Shown piece after piece: positions 24,293 through 34,551 of a DNA stretch of 64,000 nucleotides. The translations under genes and the position numbers were made by a program. Source of the stretch: Tenodera sinensis (Eukaryota; Arthropoda; Insecta; Mantodea; Mantidae); NCBI GenBank assembly GCA_030765045.1, contig CM060962.1, positions 144,549,025 to 144,613,024 on the forward strand, read 5' to 3'. Position 1 is the stretch's first letter, and every line of letters begins with the position of its first letter. Below the pieces are notes generated by a model that did no database searches, was not told where the DNA came from, and saw nothing but the letters and a program-made list of their open reading frames with translations.

Positions 24293-25270
24293 TGGGTAAA
24301 CACTGTGAGCTTTCGATAGAAAATCTTGCTGTTAGTTAACGCAAAGCAGGTCATAGCATGAGTGAAATAGCGACAAAAGAACATGTTTCCTTGGGAAGTG
24401 TACATTATACTGTAGCGAGCTATTTTCACACTAGCAGTAACAAGTTCGTAATCGCAAGGGAAGGCCTAAGGTGAGTTCGAAATCAGAAGACAAATACTTA
24501 GTAGTAAAGTAGTAAACGCGATCGCTTCAAAACAGCCCCCATGCTGTCAGCGGAAACCAACCACTTCAGGAATGAACCAGCGAGTGTCTGGACACTAAAA
24601 AGAAGATTTCTGGTTGCAGGCTTGAAGGGATGTATTGCTACTAAGAAACCATTACTGAGGGCTCCCAATAAAAAGAAAAGACTGCAGTGGGAAAAAAAAT
24701 GTAAAATGAACTGTTGATCAGCGGCAGAGTGTGTTGTTTACGAACGAATCACAGTTTGAATTCTTTGGCACAAAGCGCCGCAGTTTTTGTCAGACATGTG
24801 AAAGGAGAACGTATGACACTACGGTGAAGCATGGACGTGATTCAGTGATGGCCTGGAGGAGTTTTGGAGGCAATAAAACAAGTAACATTGTAAAGGTAGA
24901 GGCAATAATGATAAAAGAGCACTACCACAACATTTTCTAGCGTCATGCAAAACCTCAGGAATGCGTTTGACAAGGGTTTTGCACTGCAACCAGATAATGA
25001 TCAGAAACATTCATGTTTGGTATGCAGAAAGTATCTGGAACGATAAGAACATGGTATCGGTCTCCTCAAAGCCCTGAGTGCAATCCCACTGAACTTCTTT
25101 GGGATCATTTGGACAGAGAGGTCAGAAAGAGACCCCGGAGTAATTTAAATAAGCTATGACGTCATTTAAAAACTGCGTTCAAGGAAATATCTAAAGAAAC
25201 ACTAATGAGACTTGACTGCACGGATGCCGAGAATGTGCGAAGCAGTGATCAAAGCATGAGGAGGTTATTT
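24293..25270 (+). pseudogene. Tc1-like transposase pseudogene
   Basis: Plus-strand frames with many stops recall a Tc1-like DDE transposase. The start reads MGKHCELSIENLAVS and then SMSEIA, a helix-turn-helix region. The clearest part, 24731-24940, reads MLFTNESQFEFFGTKRR and then TVKHGRDSVMAW, followed by a QQDND-like second catalytic site near 24990. The first catalytic Asp of the usual TDES motif is Asn here, so the protein would be inactive even without the stops. The end carries NPTEL/PNFFG-type remnants of the NPIEHLWD block. Confidence 0.8.
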
Positions 25271-25410
25271 TGAACAAACAAAAATCTAGAACATAGTGAT
25301 TATTTCTGTGTCACATCATTGAAATGATATCCATAAAGGAGTTTTCTGCTATTGTTCTTTTCAATAAATCCTGATATTAAGGAGTGTATAAAACCTTTTG
25401 AGCGGCAATA

Positions 25411-26935
25411 TGTCTATCTAAAACAACAATTTACACCAATAAGCCACTGTGAAGCCATAGCTCTAACATTCTTCCTCTCAAGTTCTAGGATGCGGGCTCA
25501 AATGAACATTTCCGTGTTTTTTGTGAACATATGTAACAATCAAATTGCTGATGTAAATTTATCTAAGAAAAATTTTAAAACTTAGAAGCTATTAAATGAA
25601 TTATAATATTTTTGGGGCAAACTGCGCGAATACTTCTATTCCATTAATTCTTTTGCAGTACAGAAGGACCCAAAATGCATGTATCACTCGGGACATTTAG
25701 CAATGTGATGGATTTGGGGGAGGGCTGTTATTGTGTTTACATACGTGCCCTGTACACCGGTTAAGCAGACCATGCGTGGGCTCTCCGTTGACCGCAAATA
25801 AACAAATGCAATGCTGTCTTGAGTAGCATCTTAAAGGTGATTAGGTATATGTTGTTCGTTTACGCTTCTCAACATGCTGTAGTATGTGATCTCTATCAGT
25901 AGGTATCAGTAGCTGGATAATTGCTATAGCAAGCATATGGTGTTGCCCCCCCCCCCCCCCACTCAAAAAGCAACACTGGACTTTCGAAAAATAAAAGATT
26001 ATTCTGAATAATTTGTTCCCAGGAAGAAACTGAATTAGCTTGTTAACATAAGTGCCTGAAATAGTAACTTTGAAATGAGCAACTTAAGCAATTGCAAAAT
26101 TAAAAAATTTACTTGCCCACCTTTGATGACTACACATCTAGCAATGGTGATTTTAAGCACATATTATGAAATGAATTAACATTTCGGGCCATTCATTACA
26201 ATTAGAAGGTACAAGGTGGCAGAGTAAGTTGTTTAAGCAGGAAAAAGAAAACAATGTAATATTGAAAAGACAGAGCTTTCCAACTCCTGTAGAAAAACTG
26301 ATGCACCAGTAAAACTATTAATCCAGTTTCGGCACAGAAGTTAAAACATTTTCTTCCCAGTCCTATGATAATATTCCGGTTATGATGTTCCTCAGAAGTG
26401 AAGAGTAGGCACTATAAGCTGGTTCCAGATTTGTGATAGACTTCCTTTAACACCGACGGGTAACTAACGCAACAAAGGGGGCATGGCTTTGAGCTGAGTT
26501 GTACTGACTAAACAATCAGACATCCAATACAAACACTGTCTCTGTGTCACATGACATGCTGTGTTTACTTAAGAGCACCACGTGAAAACGTCCGTGATCA
26601 AACTGCATTTGCATCTTGTCCACGCAGCACCAAGTTACACCAAAAATTCTTTACTGCCGTAATGGCAAATTCAATTTTTTGCCATATGTTTGGCTCCTCC
26701 TCACTTCACCTGACTGGATCCATCGCGATTTCTGTTCACAGAGAGACAGACAGCTACGTGCACGCGCGCGCACGCGCGCGCGCGCGCGCGTAGCACGCAG
26801 ACCTTTTTCCAAAAACGCTTTTTTTTAATTTAGGGATTCTCAAACCGTGTATTTCTGGTGAAATATCGGTATCTATTTTTCGGTGGAATCCAATACTTTC
26901 CCACTTACTGAAAGTACATAGTAGGCAAAGTAATA
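25411..26935. other. No gene recognised; two simple tracts
   Basis: Contains a run of 15 C at 25946-25960 and an alternating CA/CG tract at about 26757-26790. The remainder has no recognised element. Alternating CG of this kind can adopt Z-form DNA. Confidence 0.5.
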
Positions 26936-27145
26936 AGAACAGTACCTGGGCGACCGAGCTTCGCTCGGCGTTTTTCGCCTCTGTTTTTGTGAAATCCTGT
27001 TTTTTTGTGGGAGAAGATACTTATTTAGATAAACTGAAAGTCTAAACGTTAACTAAATAACAATTTTAGTCGCAATTGTGAAGAGTCATTTCCGAGATAC
27101 AAATATTTCATAAACACCATCATTTCAGTTGTAAAAAGTCTAATG

Positions 27146-27553
27146 TTAAACGTAGGCCTCCCCCATAGATATCCACCCAGTTTGGCGTTTTCGTCGAGCA
27201 TTTGTTCCATTATGGAGTTCAGTTCTTTGCTGCTGCGATTGACTCCAGGGCGTTAACACATTGCAAGGGTACTTTATCTTTTCGTCCAGTTCTTCCATGG
27301 CTTCCTTTACTCTGGCCAGTCGCTCGTTAGTATTCTCCGATTGATCTATATTCATATTGCACATTCCCGTCTTCTTCTTTTCTGTTTCGGAGTTTACATT
27401 TTCAGTTTGCCTTCCATTTTTGTTTTCATTTTGTCCATCTTTGTTCCTATATTTTCTATTCCGTAGTTTACATTTTTCCAATTCGGTTTTCATATTTGTT
27501 TCCTCTGCCGCATTCCAGAATTCATTTCCCATCATGTCCATCTTGGCTAACAT
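27146..27553 (-). pseudogene. Hydrophilic coiled-coil ORF fragment, possibly gag-like
   Basis: A minus-strand open frame of 135 codons. It is rich in Lys, Glu and Asn, begins MLAKMDMMGNEFWNAAEE and is predicted by eye to be helical. The in-frame sequence just upstream reads MEQLMK and then a stop, so the frame probably once began there. Met-, Lys- and Glu-rich heptads of this type occur in gag-like ORFs of insect retroelements, but no zinc knuckle or capsid motif is seen. Treat as unassigned. Confidence 0.35.
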
Positions 27554-27769
27554 TTATTTCATCAACTGTTCCATATCGTGCTTTTCGGTGCACTCCTGAC
27601 ATCAATTGTGATTACTTTACTTTTTTTTATTATTAAAGCACCGGAGCAACACTAAGCAAAAGCACTGTTGAACAATAACAAACACTACAGGAAGAAAAGC
27701 TGGTTGATAAAGCCATGTGAATTTACTACGCATTTCTGTTTCAATCATATAACAAATTGTATGGATTGT

Positions 27770-29360
27770 TCGTAATTTGTTCGCTGAAACGGGAGTAGTG
27801 AAAGAAATGTGATTGTGTTTAGTAAAATAAAAATGAGTAGAAAAACCGTGTGAATGTTATACGTTACACCTATATTTCAAGTGCATGGAAAAATGTATGT
27901 TTGTAGAAGAGGGAGTAGTATGTTAGGTAAAAGAAAAATGAGTAGAGAAAACCATGTGAACGTAATACGTTGGGTGGTAAAATGGATTGCATAAAAACCT
28001 TCGCCAAGAAAACAATTAGATATATCACTTTTCATGGCGATCGGTCAACCTGTTTTGGAATTTACTCACTCTTCAACATACGATATGTATAGGCGTTGGT
28101 ATGTATGAAGTTTATAAACGATAGGGAATAACATGTGAATTGTTACGTAAAACAATAGTGAGTAGAGAAAATAGTATGAACATAATACGTTGTATTTCTT
28201 TTTCAAACATATCAAATTGTATGAATTATGTGTTGAAGGGCGAGTAGCGAAAGAAGACTGATGGTGCCTCGTAAAGGAAGAATTAGTCGAGGAAGTCGTG
28301 TGAATGTAATACGTTGCATTTATATTTCAATCATAGAATATTATATGAATTGTATGTTGAAGGGCAAACAGAGGATAAATGCATGTGCTACGTAAAAGAA
28401 ATGCGAGTAGAAAACCATTTGAAAGTAATATATTGTGTAGTAAAATTGTTACCATAAAAAATTTCCCCATGAAAAAATACATATACGTGCCGAATTTCGC
28501 GGTGATCGGTTAAGCGGTTTTCGAGCTTAACAGTTAGATATATACAAACATCCAAGTTGTATCGATGATATGAATTGTTTGTAGAAGAGTGAGTAGAGAA
28601 AGAGATGTGAATGTGTTACCTAAAAGTGAGCATAGTAAACAGTGTGAATATAATACGCAGCATATCTATTACAAACATGCACAAAATTGAATGACTTATT
28701 TCTAGAAGAGTGTGTAGAGAAACAATTATGAATGTTTCCCAAAAGCAAGCAGAGAAAACAGTGTGCATGTAATACGTAGCATTTCTATTTCAAACATGCA
28801 CGAAATTATATGACTTATTTGTAGAAGAGTGAGTAGAGAAAGAGATATGAATGAGTTATCTAAAAGTGAGAGGAAAAAAGTGTAAATGTAATAGCATTTC
28901 TATTTCAAACATGGTATGACTCATTTTAAAAGCGGGGATAAAGGGGTTTTTGGTGCAAAATTACGTTTTTTATGGAAATTTTTTATAGAAGAGTGAGCAG
29001 AGAAAGAAATGTGAATGTGTTACCTAAAAGTAAGTAGAGATAACACTGTGAATGTAATATGCAGCATCTCTATTTCAAGCATACAGAAACTACTTATTTG
29101 TAGAAGAGTGAGTAGAGAAAGAGACATGAATGTGTTACTTAAAAGTGAGAGGCGAAAACAGTGTGAATGTAATAGCATTTATTTTTCAAACATATAGAAC
29201 ATGGTATGACTTATTTTAAATGTGCGGATAAAAATGTTTTTTGGTGCAAAACCACGTTTTTATGGAAAATTGTTTATAGAAGAGTGAGTAGAGAAAGAGA
29301 TGTGAATGTGTTACCTAAAAGTGAGTAGAGAAAACGCTGTGAATGTAATATGCACGTATA
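27770..29360. repeat. Degenerate tandem array, period about 120 bp with longer units
   Basis: The word TAGAAGAGTGAGTAGAGAAA or close variants starts at about 28581, 28702, 28821, 28985, 29101 and 29277, giving spacings near 120, 120, 165, 116 and 176 bp. Looser copies extend left to about 27780. The longer units carry an extra block with GGATAAA and TTTTTGGTGCAAAA. No open frame spans it. Confidence 0.75.
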
Positions 29361-29639
29361 CAAAAATTTAATCAATTCTTTAGAGCTATTTCTGAAATAC
29401 CGTGAGTAGGTATATACAAGAATTGCACCGTAGAGGCGAGACTAAAACATGTTATTTTTATGTAAAATCGCGTTTTTTCGGGAATTACACCTACATAGCT
29501 GAACTTTAAAAGCAAAGCCCTATCTGAATACAAAATATGATCGAAATCGTTAGAGCCGTTTCCAAGTTGCGCGGAATAAATATGTATGCAAGAATTGCTC
29601 GTTTAAATATATAAGATAAAGGGGACCAGCACACGGTTG

Positions 29640-30080
29640 TGAAAATTGGGGACCAAAGGATCAATAAAACTGCTAATCTTTGAATGGAGAACCCTAAGAA
29701 GGATCTTTGGACCCACTAGTTAGACATGGCAACTGGAAAATATAAACCACTAAAAAATTAAATGAATTAATACTTAGCCAAAATATTGTAAATTTCATTA
29801 GGGCAATGAGAATAACCTGGCTTGGACATTGTTATGAGAATGGAAGATAAAAGGCTAGTGAAAGGCATATATAAATGGAAACCTTTGAGAACTAGCTGGT
29901 AGACCGACAATCCGTTGGGAAGATGTTATGAATGATTTGAGAAAATTAGAAATATCAAACTGCACAATGACCATACAGAACAGAAATGTCTGGAAAAGAA
30001 TTGTTGAGAAGGCCAAGACATTCGGCTTTGAAGTCGTGGTGCCACGAGAAGCAGAAGAAGAAGAAAGGAAAATGGTAACA
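29640..30080 (+). pseudogene. LINE ORF2 extreme C-terminus
   Basis: Plus-strand translation gives, with stops and frameshifts, GRPTIRWEDVMNDLRKLEIS followed by NRNVWKRIVEKAKTF. This is the basic C-terminal tail found after reverse transcriptase in many LINEs, where RPRxRWxDxVxxDL precedes a Trp-containing helix. A short AAG/GAA-rich stretch follows. Upstream, EWRTLRRIFGP and WLGH words also fit. The fragment lacks the polymerase. It abuts the mariner end at 30138. Confidence 0.65.
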
Positions 30081-30137
30081 ATTGAAATAAAAATGTTATA
30101 TTCCATGTCTATAATAATAAAACCACTAAACGCCTAT

Positions 30138-30566
30138 AAGGTTGTCTCAAAGTTCGTTCGGTGTGCTCGGAAGTTCCATCTATTGCGCCTGAAAATCCTG
30201 AACGCTCTGTACACTCAATTTATCATAGTTGCTTAAATACCCCTACGACTTACAGGTCAACAACTAGACTCGTTATTGGATACGTCAGTGTGTGTTTGTG
30301 ACTAACATTGGATAGAAGAGCATGAACTTGTGTTTACGAGCTATGGATGCAAAAAGGCGCATTTTCGACATCTTAAGCTGGTTTACTATCGTAAGGGCAA
30401 AACCGACTCACAATGCCGGCAGAAGGTTTGTGCTATCTACAGGGAAGATGCAGTAACGAATCAAGCATGTCAAAAGTGGTTCGGTCGATTTCAAGCTGGG
30501 AATTTCTCCCTGAAACAGAAAGTTTGGCAACTATACCCTATGTGGTTTATCTTGTCTCTGGCCTAA
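30138..30566 (+). mobile_element. Truncated mariner element, left end
   Basis: Starts after a TA with AGGTTGTCTCAAAGTTCGTT, which resembles a mariner terminal repeat. About 200 bp of leader is followed by the transposase N-terminus. The right half is missing, with the similarity ending near 30536. No right inverted repeat is seen in the next 600 bp. Confidence 0.75.
30354..30536 (+). pseudogene. Mariner transposase N-terminal helix-turn-helix fragment
   Basis: The frame reads HFRHLKLVYYRKGKTDSQCR, then KVCAIYREDAVTNQACQKWF and GRFQAGNFSLK. This matches the first DNA-binding helices of mariner transposases, where FRH...FxKG...A...I...YG...WFxRFxxGDFSLxD is conserved. The D of the usual DFSL is N. 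The catalytic domain with its Asp triad is absent, so the fragment cannot be active. Confidence 0.8.
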
Positions 30567-31184
30567 AGAAACAGAAAGAGCTATGTTGAAAAAGACGCAG
30601 ATACTTACCCATCTGTGCCTGTTGTTATGGGGTAGGTGGGAGAAAATTTGGCTACTTCTATCCAATCAGTGCTAGACTGAAGAGGCAAGTATGGATGGAT
30701 TTCGTACGTTTCTGCACGCAACACATTTTTCTAGCCCCTGCCCCTAACAGCCGTGGTGGAAGTGACATTCCAGTTTTATGGTTCTAGACACAAGCTAAGC
30801 CACCGGCCGTATACCCTACCGCAGCTCTGCTGCGGGTGAGGTATGTTCCCAGGCGTTCTTAAGTGATTGAAACGTAACGAAAGACAAAGGAACTTATAAG
30901 ATAACCTTATAGATTTAATAATAATATGAGTATCGCCTATAGCAGGGGTGGGAAGGAAGGCACTATAGGTGTGAATTTACCCTCCCTCTCGTCCCCACTA
31001 CTCTCTTTCAACAGTCAGGCAGAGCCAACCATACGGCGTACGGTTTTAGAACGCACATGAGCTGAACCAATGCGTGCACACGGTGGTTGCACTGCTGCCA
31101 AAGTGATGCGCCAGAGCGGAAGTTACGGGGAGGGAACGAGGAAAGAAACATTTGTCGTGTCACAAATCGTCAGAACGTAAACTT
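30567..31184. other. No gene recognised; possible lone hAT end
   Basis: At about 30944 the sequence CAGGGGTGGGAAGG resembles a hAT terminus, but I found no matching inverted end downstream. Otherwise nothing assigned. Confidence 0.35.
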
Positions 31185-31197
31185 ACGCAGCAAAGGA

Positions 31198-31251
31198 GTG
31201 AGAGAGTGATTAGGGTTCAAGGGCCCGTCGACAGCTAGGTCATTAGAGCCC
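31198..31251 (-). mobile_element. Ultrashort retroposon-like insertion, copy 2
   Basis: A 54-bp insertion flanked by a perfect 13-bp duplication, ACGCAGCAAAGGA, at 31185-31197 and 31252-31264. Read on the minus strand the body begins GGGCTCTAATGACCTAG, contains GTCGACGGGCCCTTGAA and ends in a short ACTC-like tail. It matches the copies at 24049 and 38335 over the whole body, with the same 5' end. Confidence 0.85.
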
Positions 31252-31264
31252 ACGCAGCAAAGGA

Positions 31265-32449
31265 TAATGACGATAACATTATAAACTGAAACCTCAATAT
31301 TAACGTACTTATTTACACGAACTTCCTCAGATGCCAATTCCTTAAAAAACTGTACACTTTAAAAATAATATTTGTGGCCTTAGAGCGGAGTACTTTATCC
31401 TTAGTACCTGCGCCACTGGTACCAGGCTTTGAAAGTGACATTGTTAACACTTCACTAAACACAATGTAAACATGTGAATTTTCTGCCTATTGTCACAATT
31501 ACACAAAGCACAATTTGCGTTACGGATTGGTCTTGAACCGAACTAAAGAATTCGCGCGCGACTGCAGTGATCCGTGGTCAGTTAATTTATGAACTAAATA
31601 TACGCAGTTCCTAACGACACTTCGTAATGTCTTACTCCGTAACAGCGTAATGAAAAGGAATAAAACACACGGGCAATATTGGAAGTTGCATATATAAGCA
31701 TAAACACGGGAGTCAGTTGTTTATTGTCGAAGCGATAACTCGAGAGCTATACGTCGTATAAAAATGACCTTTGTACAGGCTGCTTTAAAAATTCTTGCCA
31801 CACACACCAAGGCATATTAGAATGTCGAATTTCCAGTGATAATTTTGGGCGCATGAAAAAGAGAAATCTCTGTTGTTCACGCTTGTGCTGTGCGTTCCGA
31901 ACTAGGCAACGCTGCACGACTGTGATAGGACAGTCGCTCTAGGCGAGCCCCTCGAGCTCCGTCTCATGTGCCTTCTAATACCGTACGCCTTATAAACAGT
32001 TTGATGTTGGCTATAATCGCCTGGCAATGTTATTAGTGCAGTGGCGGCTTCCATGTGCAACGTGAGTGAATGGCGAACGGACTGGGAGAACAAGCATTTT
32101 TTGTTCTTCACGAAGGTAAAACACCTACGCTTTTTTGCAAGCAAATTACTGGTCATATTTAGTACTGCTTACCAACGTGGACAACTGTTTAGCAATTTAA
32201 CATTTCCAGCCGGACACTGAAACTCTAATATTTAAAAAGAAACCAGCAAGGATACCAATCGTGTAAATTAGGGGATTATCATTATGATTACGCCACTATC
32301 TAATAAAATGTACACTATAAACAATTTCAATACAATTTTCATATAAATTGTGACGCTTATTTTTGAGAATATAGTATAAAAATTATTTAAATGTTTTAGC
32401 AGCATAAGGGAGCTTCATCACAACTATTCTATAACGAAACAGAGGTAAT

Positions 32450-32511
<62 letters not shown>

Positions 32512-33250
32512 TCTATAGAACTGCTTTTGACAACTTCAGGTTTGGTTAGTCATGTGAGAGATGTGAGCGATTTCTCACACAATGACCATATTAGCTGTCT
32601 AGAATTGTCGCTACTCATTAACCCTCTTTGTGCTTTTCTAGCCAACTCATGAGTTCAAAAGCACGCATTTGGTTACGTCGCAAACGACGTTTCACCTGAA
32701 ACCCGAATAACAGCCACTGGGGCACACGTCGCCTCTCTGTTTACCTGCCAGATACAAGGAAAAAGAAAGGGGTGATTGTAGGTAAATCATTTCATATCTC
32801 GAGTGCTAAATTTGCCGGCCCTGGACTGTAGGCTGCCAAATCAGCTGAAAAGGCGAGAAGCTTAGGTCGCTGCGACTAATGCGGGAAAACCGACTTCCCA
32901 GGAAGGTCTCTGATAGACGGTACGTTCATGAAAAAATACGATCAGCACAAAAAGATTACACAGCTGAACAAGGTTTTGGGAACTGGAAAGCGAAGCAATG
33001 GAGTATTACAAATAATGTACTGATTACATTGCTGAAAACAGAATGTTTCTATCACGCCATGGAAAAAGATTATCGCTGTTTATGTTTTTCGCTGCATGTC
33101 AATCTCGCCCCATCTGCATCTACACGTATACGTACTTGCGTTAGCTTATCTGACTAGAACTGCTGACCTTATGTGAAGCAAATGGCTGCAGCTGTGATTA
33201 TAGAACCTTCGAAATGAATGTTAGATTTCTATTACCCAGTATCCATGTTG
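31265..33250. other. No gene recognised
   Basis: Contains an AT dinucleotide microsatellite at 32454-32508. An 11-bp word CAGTGGCGGCT at 32039-32049 matches the terminus of the hAT-like element at 55199. Short frames at 31902-32156 and 32879-33157 show no recognised domain. Confidence 0.45.
32454..32508. repeat. (AT)n microsatellite
   Basis: Over 25 uninterrupted TA dinucleotides. Confidence 0.95.
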
Positions 33251-33402
33251 AAACTGTGGTGGTAGATTCTACATCGTTCATATAATTTGGAATTTTAAAT
33301 TTTGCTCTGCGTTGTTTCACTTAAACAATGAAGAAGCAGAAACGTGGGTGTACTAAATTCCCGGATTGTTTTTGTTACATCTGCTGAGAACTCACAACCA
33401 GT
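33251..33402. repeat. 152-bp direct repeat, left copy, flanking the LTR element
   Basis: Begins AAACTGTGGTGGTAG and ends CACAACCAGT. By eye it is identical, base for base and in length, to 38088-38239. It touches the first base of the 5' LTR, while its twin touches the last base of the 3' LTR, so the pair occupies exactly the positions of a target-site duplication. Confidence 0.95.
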
Positions 33403-34110
33403 TGAGACGGGAACTTCTACGTATATATTTGTAATTTTAGATTAAGAATGTACATAAATATAAGATTTTAGATATAAGTATAACTTGGTATTGTGCAAAG
33501 AAATTGCCTTTTGAAAGTAGGTTGACCTGAACAAGTTTCTAAAGGCCTCTAGAACTAAAGAAATCAAATCTATGTCCTTAATTAGTCACAGTAGAGTTCA
33601 TTAAACAGTTAAATAATGTATCGAATGGACAGTATGGGAAATCGAGGTGCAAAGTGCAACGGTCTGACAGTTGGGTCTGGATGGCGATGTGCCCAGGAGT
33701 GTAAACCTCGTAGCGCTAAATAAGTATAGCTTCGCGCCAAAAAAGGAACGTCGAGGTGGAAAGTGTAACGGTCTGACAGTTTGAGTCTGGGTGGCGATGT
33801 GACTAGAAGTGTAAACCTGGTATCGCTAAATGAGTATAGCTCTCGCGCCAAAAAGAAACGTCGAGGTGTGAAGTGCAACGGTGATTAGTGAACGTAAAGC
33901 AGTTAGCAATCTAAGAGAGAAGCACCAGAAACTTGCTCAGGTCGGAAATTCGAGGCAAATGAAGTGTTGAAGAATAAACTTAGTAAAAGCCTGTGTTGTG
34001 TTGTCATCTAACCTCGCGCCCGAGAAACATCCTCTCATGCCTACCTAAATCCGGCACCCAACGTCCAGAAACCGCTACAAACGGCGCATCCAAGTCACGA
34101 TCCCGTTACA
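33403..34110 (+). repeat. 5' LTR, 708 bp
   Basis: Begins TGAGACGGGA and ends TCCCGTTACA. The ends are imperfect inverted repeats of each other (8 of 10 positions), as expected of a complete LTR bounded by TG and CA. The open frame on its minus strand recurs in the other LTR and is not a gene. Confidence 0.92.
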
Positions 34111-34112
34111 AA

Positions 34113-34130
34113 TGGCGTCCCAACGCGGTG
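34113..34130 (+). promoter_or_regulatory. Putative primer-binding site
   Basis: TGGCGTCCCAACGCGG starts two bases after the 5' LTR. A TGG start complements the CCA end of a tRNA, and TGGCG-type sites occur in insect LTR elements. I did not identify the tRNA. Confidence 0.6.
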
Positions 34131-34551
34131 GCTCGACAAAGAATGACAACTAGAGGATCACCGAGGGAAGCAGTTGACTCGGCGAGAATAAATCGACGCG
34201 TAGGAAGAAGGTGAACTTCAACCCAGGGACAGCAGTAGAAGCCGTGGACGCGAAAAGGAGCCGACGACCAAGTAACATCACGAGCGACAGGAAACAGCCT
34301 CAAGACCTCGGAGGAAAGGCGCACGAGGTGCTGTTTCAATAAGCGAGACAATCAACATCAGAGGACGACCACATCAACCCAGCAACGCAAGTCACCGAAA
34401 GGTTAGAGTTAAACAAAACAATCCTAGGTAAAGACAATATATATCACAGTTAAAATAGTAGATGCATGGAAACAAATGTGTGGAAGAATGAGAGGACATT
34501 ATATACTGTATGATTGAATGGGGAAGATTAGAATAAGGTAATTTTACATAG

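Larger units (their letters stand above)
23875..25408 (+). mobile_element. Tc1/mariner-superfamily DNA transposon copy
   Basis: Inverted ends CTGCTCAAAAGTTTATGA at the left and TTGCCGCTCAAAAGGTTTTA read inward from the right are bounded by TA dinucleotides (23873-23874 and 25409-25410). TA duplication is the Tc1/mariner signature. The length of 1534 bp is near full size. The transposase is broken throughout. A 62-bp insertion with its own target duplication lies at 24049-24110. Confidence 0.85.
26946..29630. mobile_element. Complex repeat element with internal degenerate tandem units
   Basis: The left boundary is marked by CTGGGCGACCGAGCTTCGCT (with the GAGCTTCGCTC palindrome) and the right by GAATTGCTCGTTTAAATATA. 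I remember both as recurring in dispersed invertebrate repeats, but cannot confirm the class. The inside, from about 27.7 kb, is made of diverged units in which GAGTAGAGAAA, GTGTGAATGTAATACG and TTCTATTTCAAACAT recur. Interspersed are blocks like CGGTGATCGGTTAAGCGGTTTT that look like non-LTR 3' ends. Element boundaries are approximate and no target duplication is clear. Confidence 0.5.

Noticed and set aside
26757..26828. Arg-Ala repeat coding segment
   Set aside because: Produced by the alternating CG/CA tract.
30944..31184. A full hAT element starting CAGGGGTGGG
   Set aside because: No inverted partner or 8-bp duplication was found downstream.
33609..33878. Minus-strand 89-codon ORF, repeated at 37586-37855
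   Set aside because: It lies wholly within the LTRs, so its duplication reflects the LTRs; no domain is visible.
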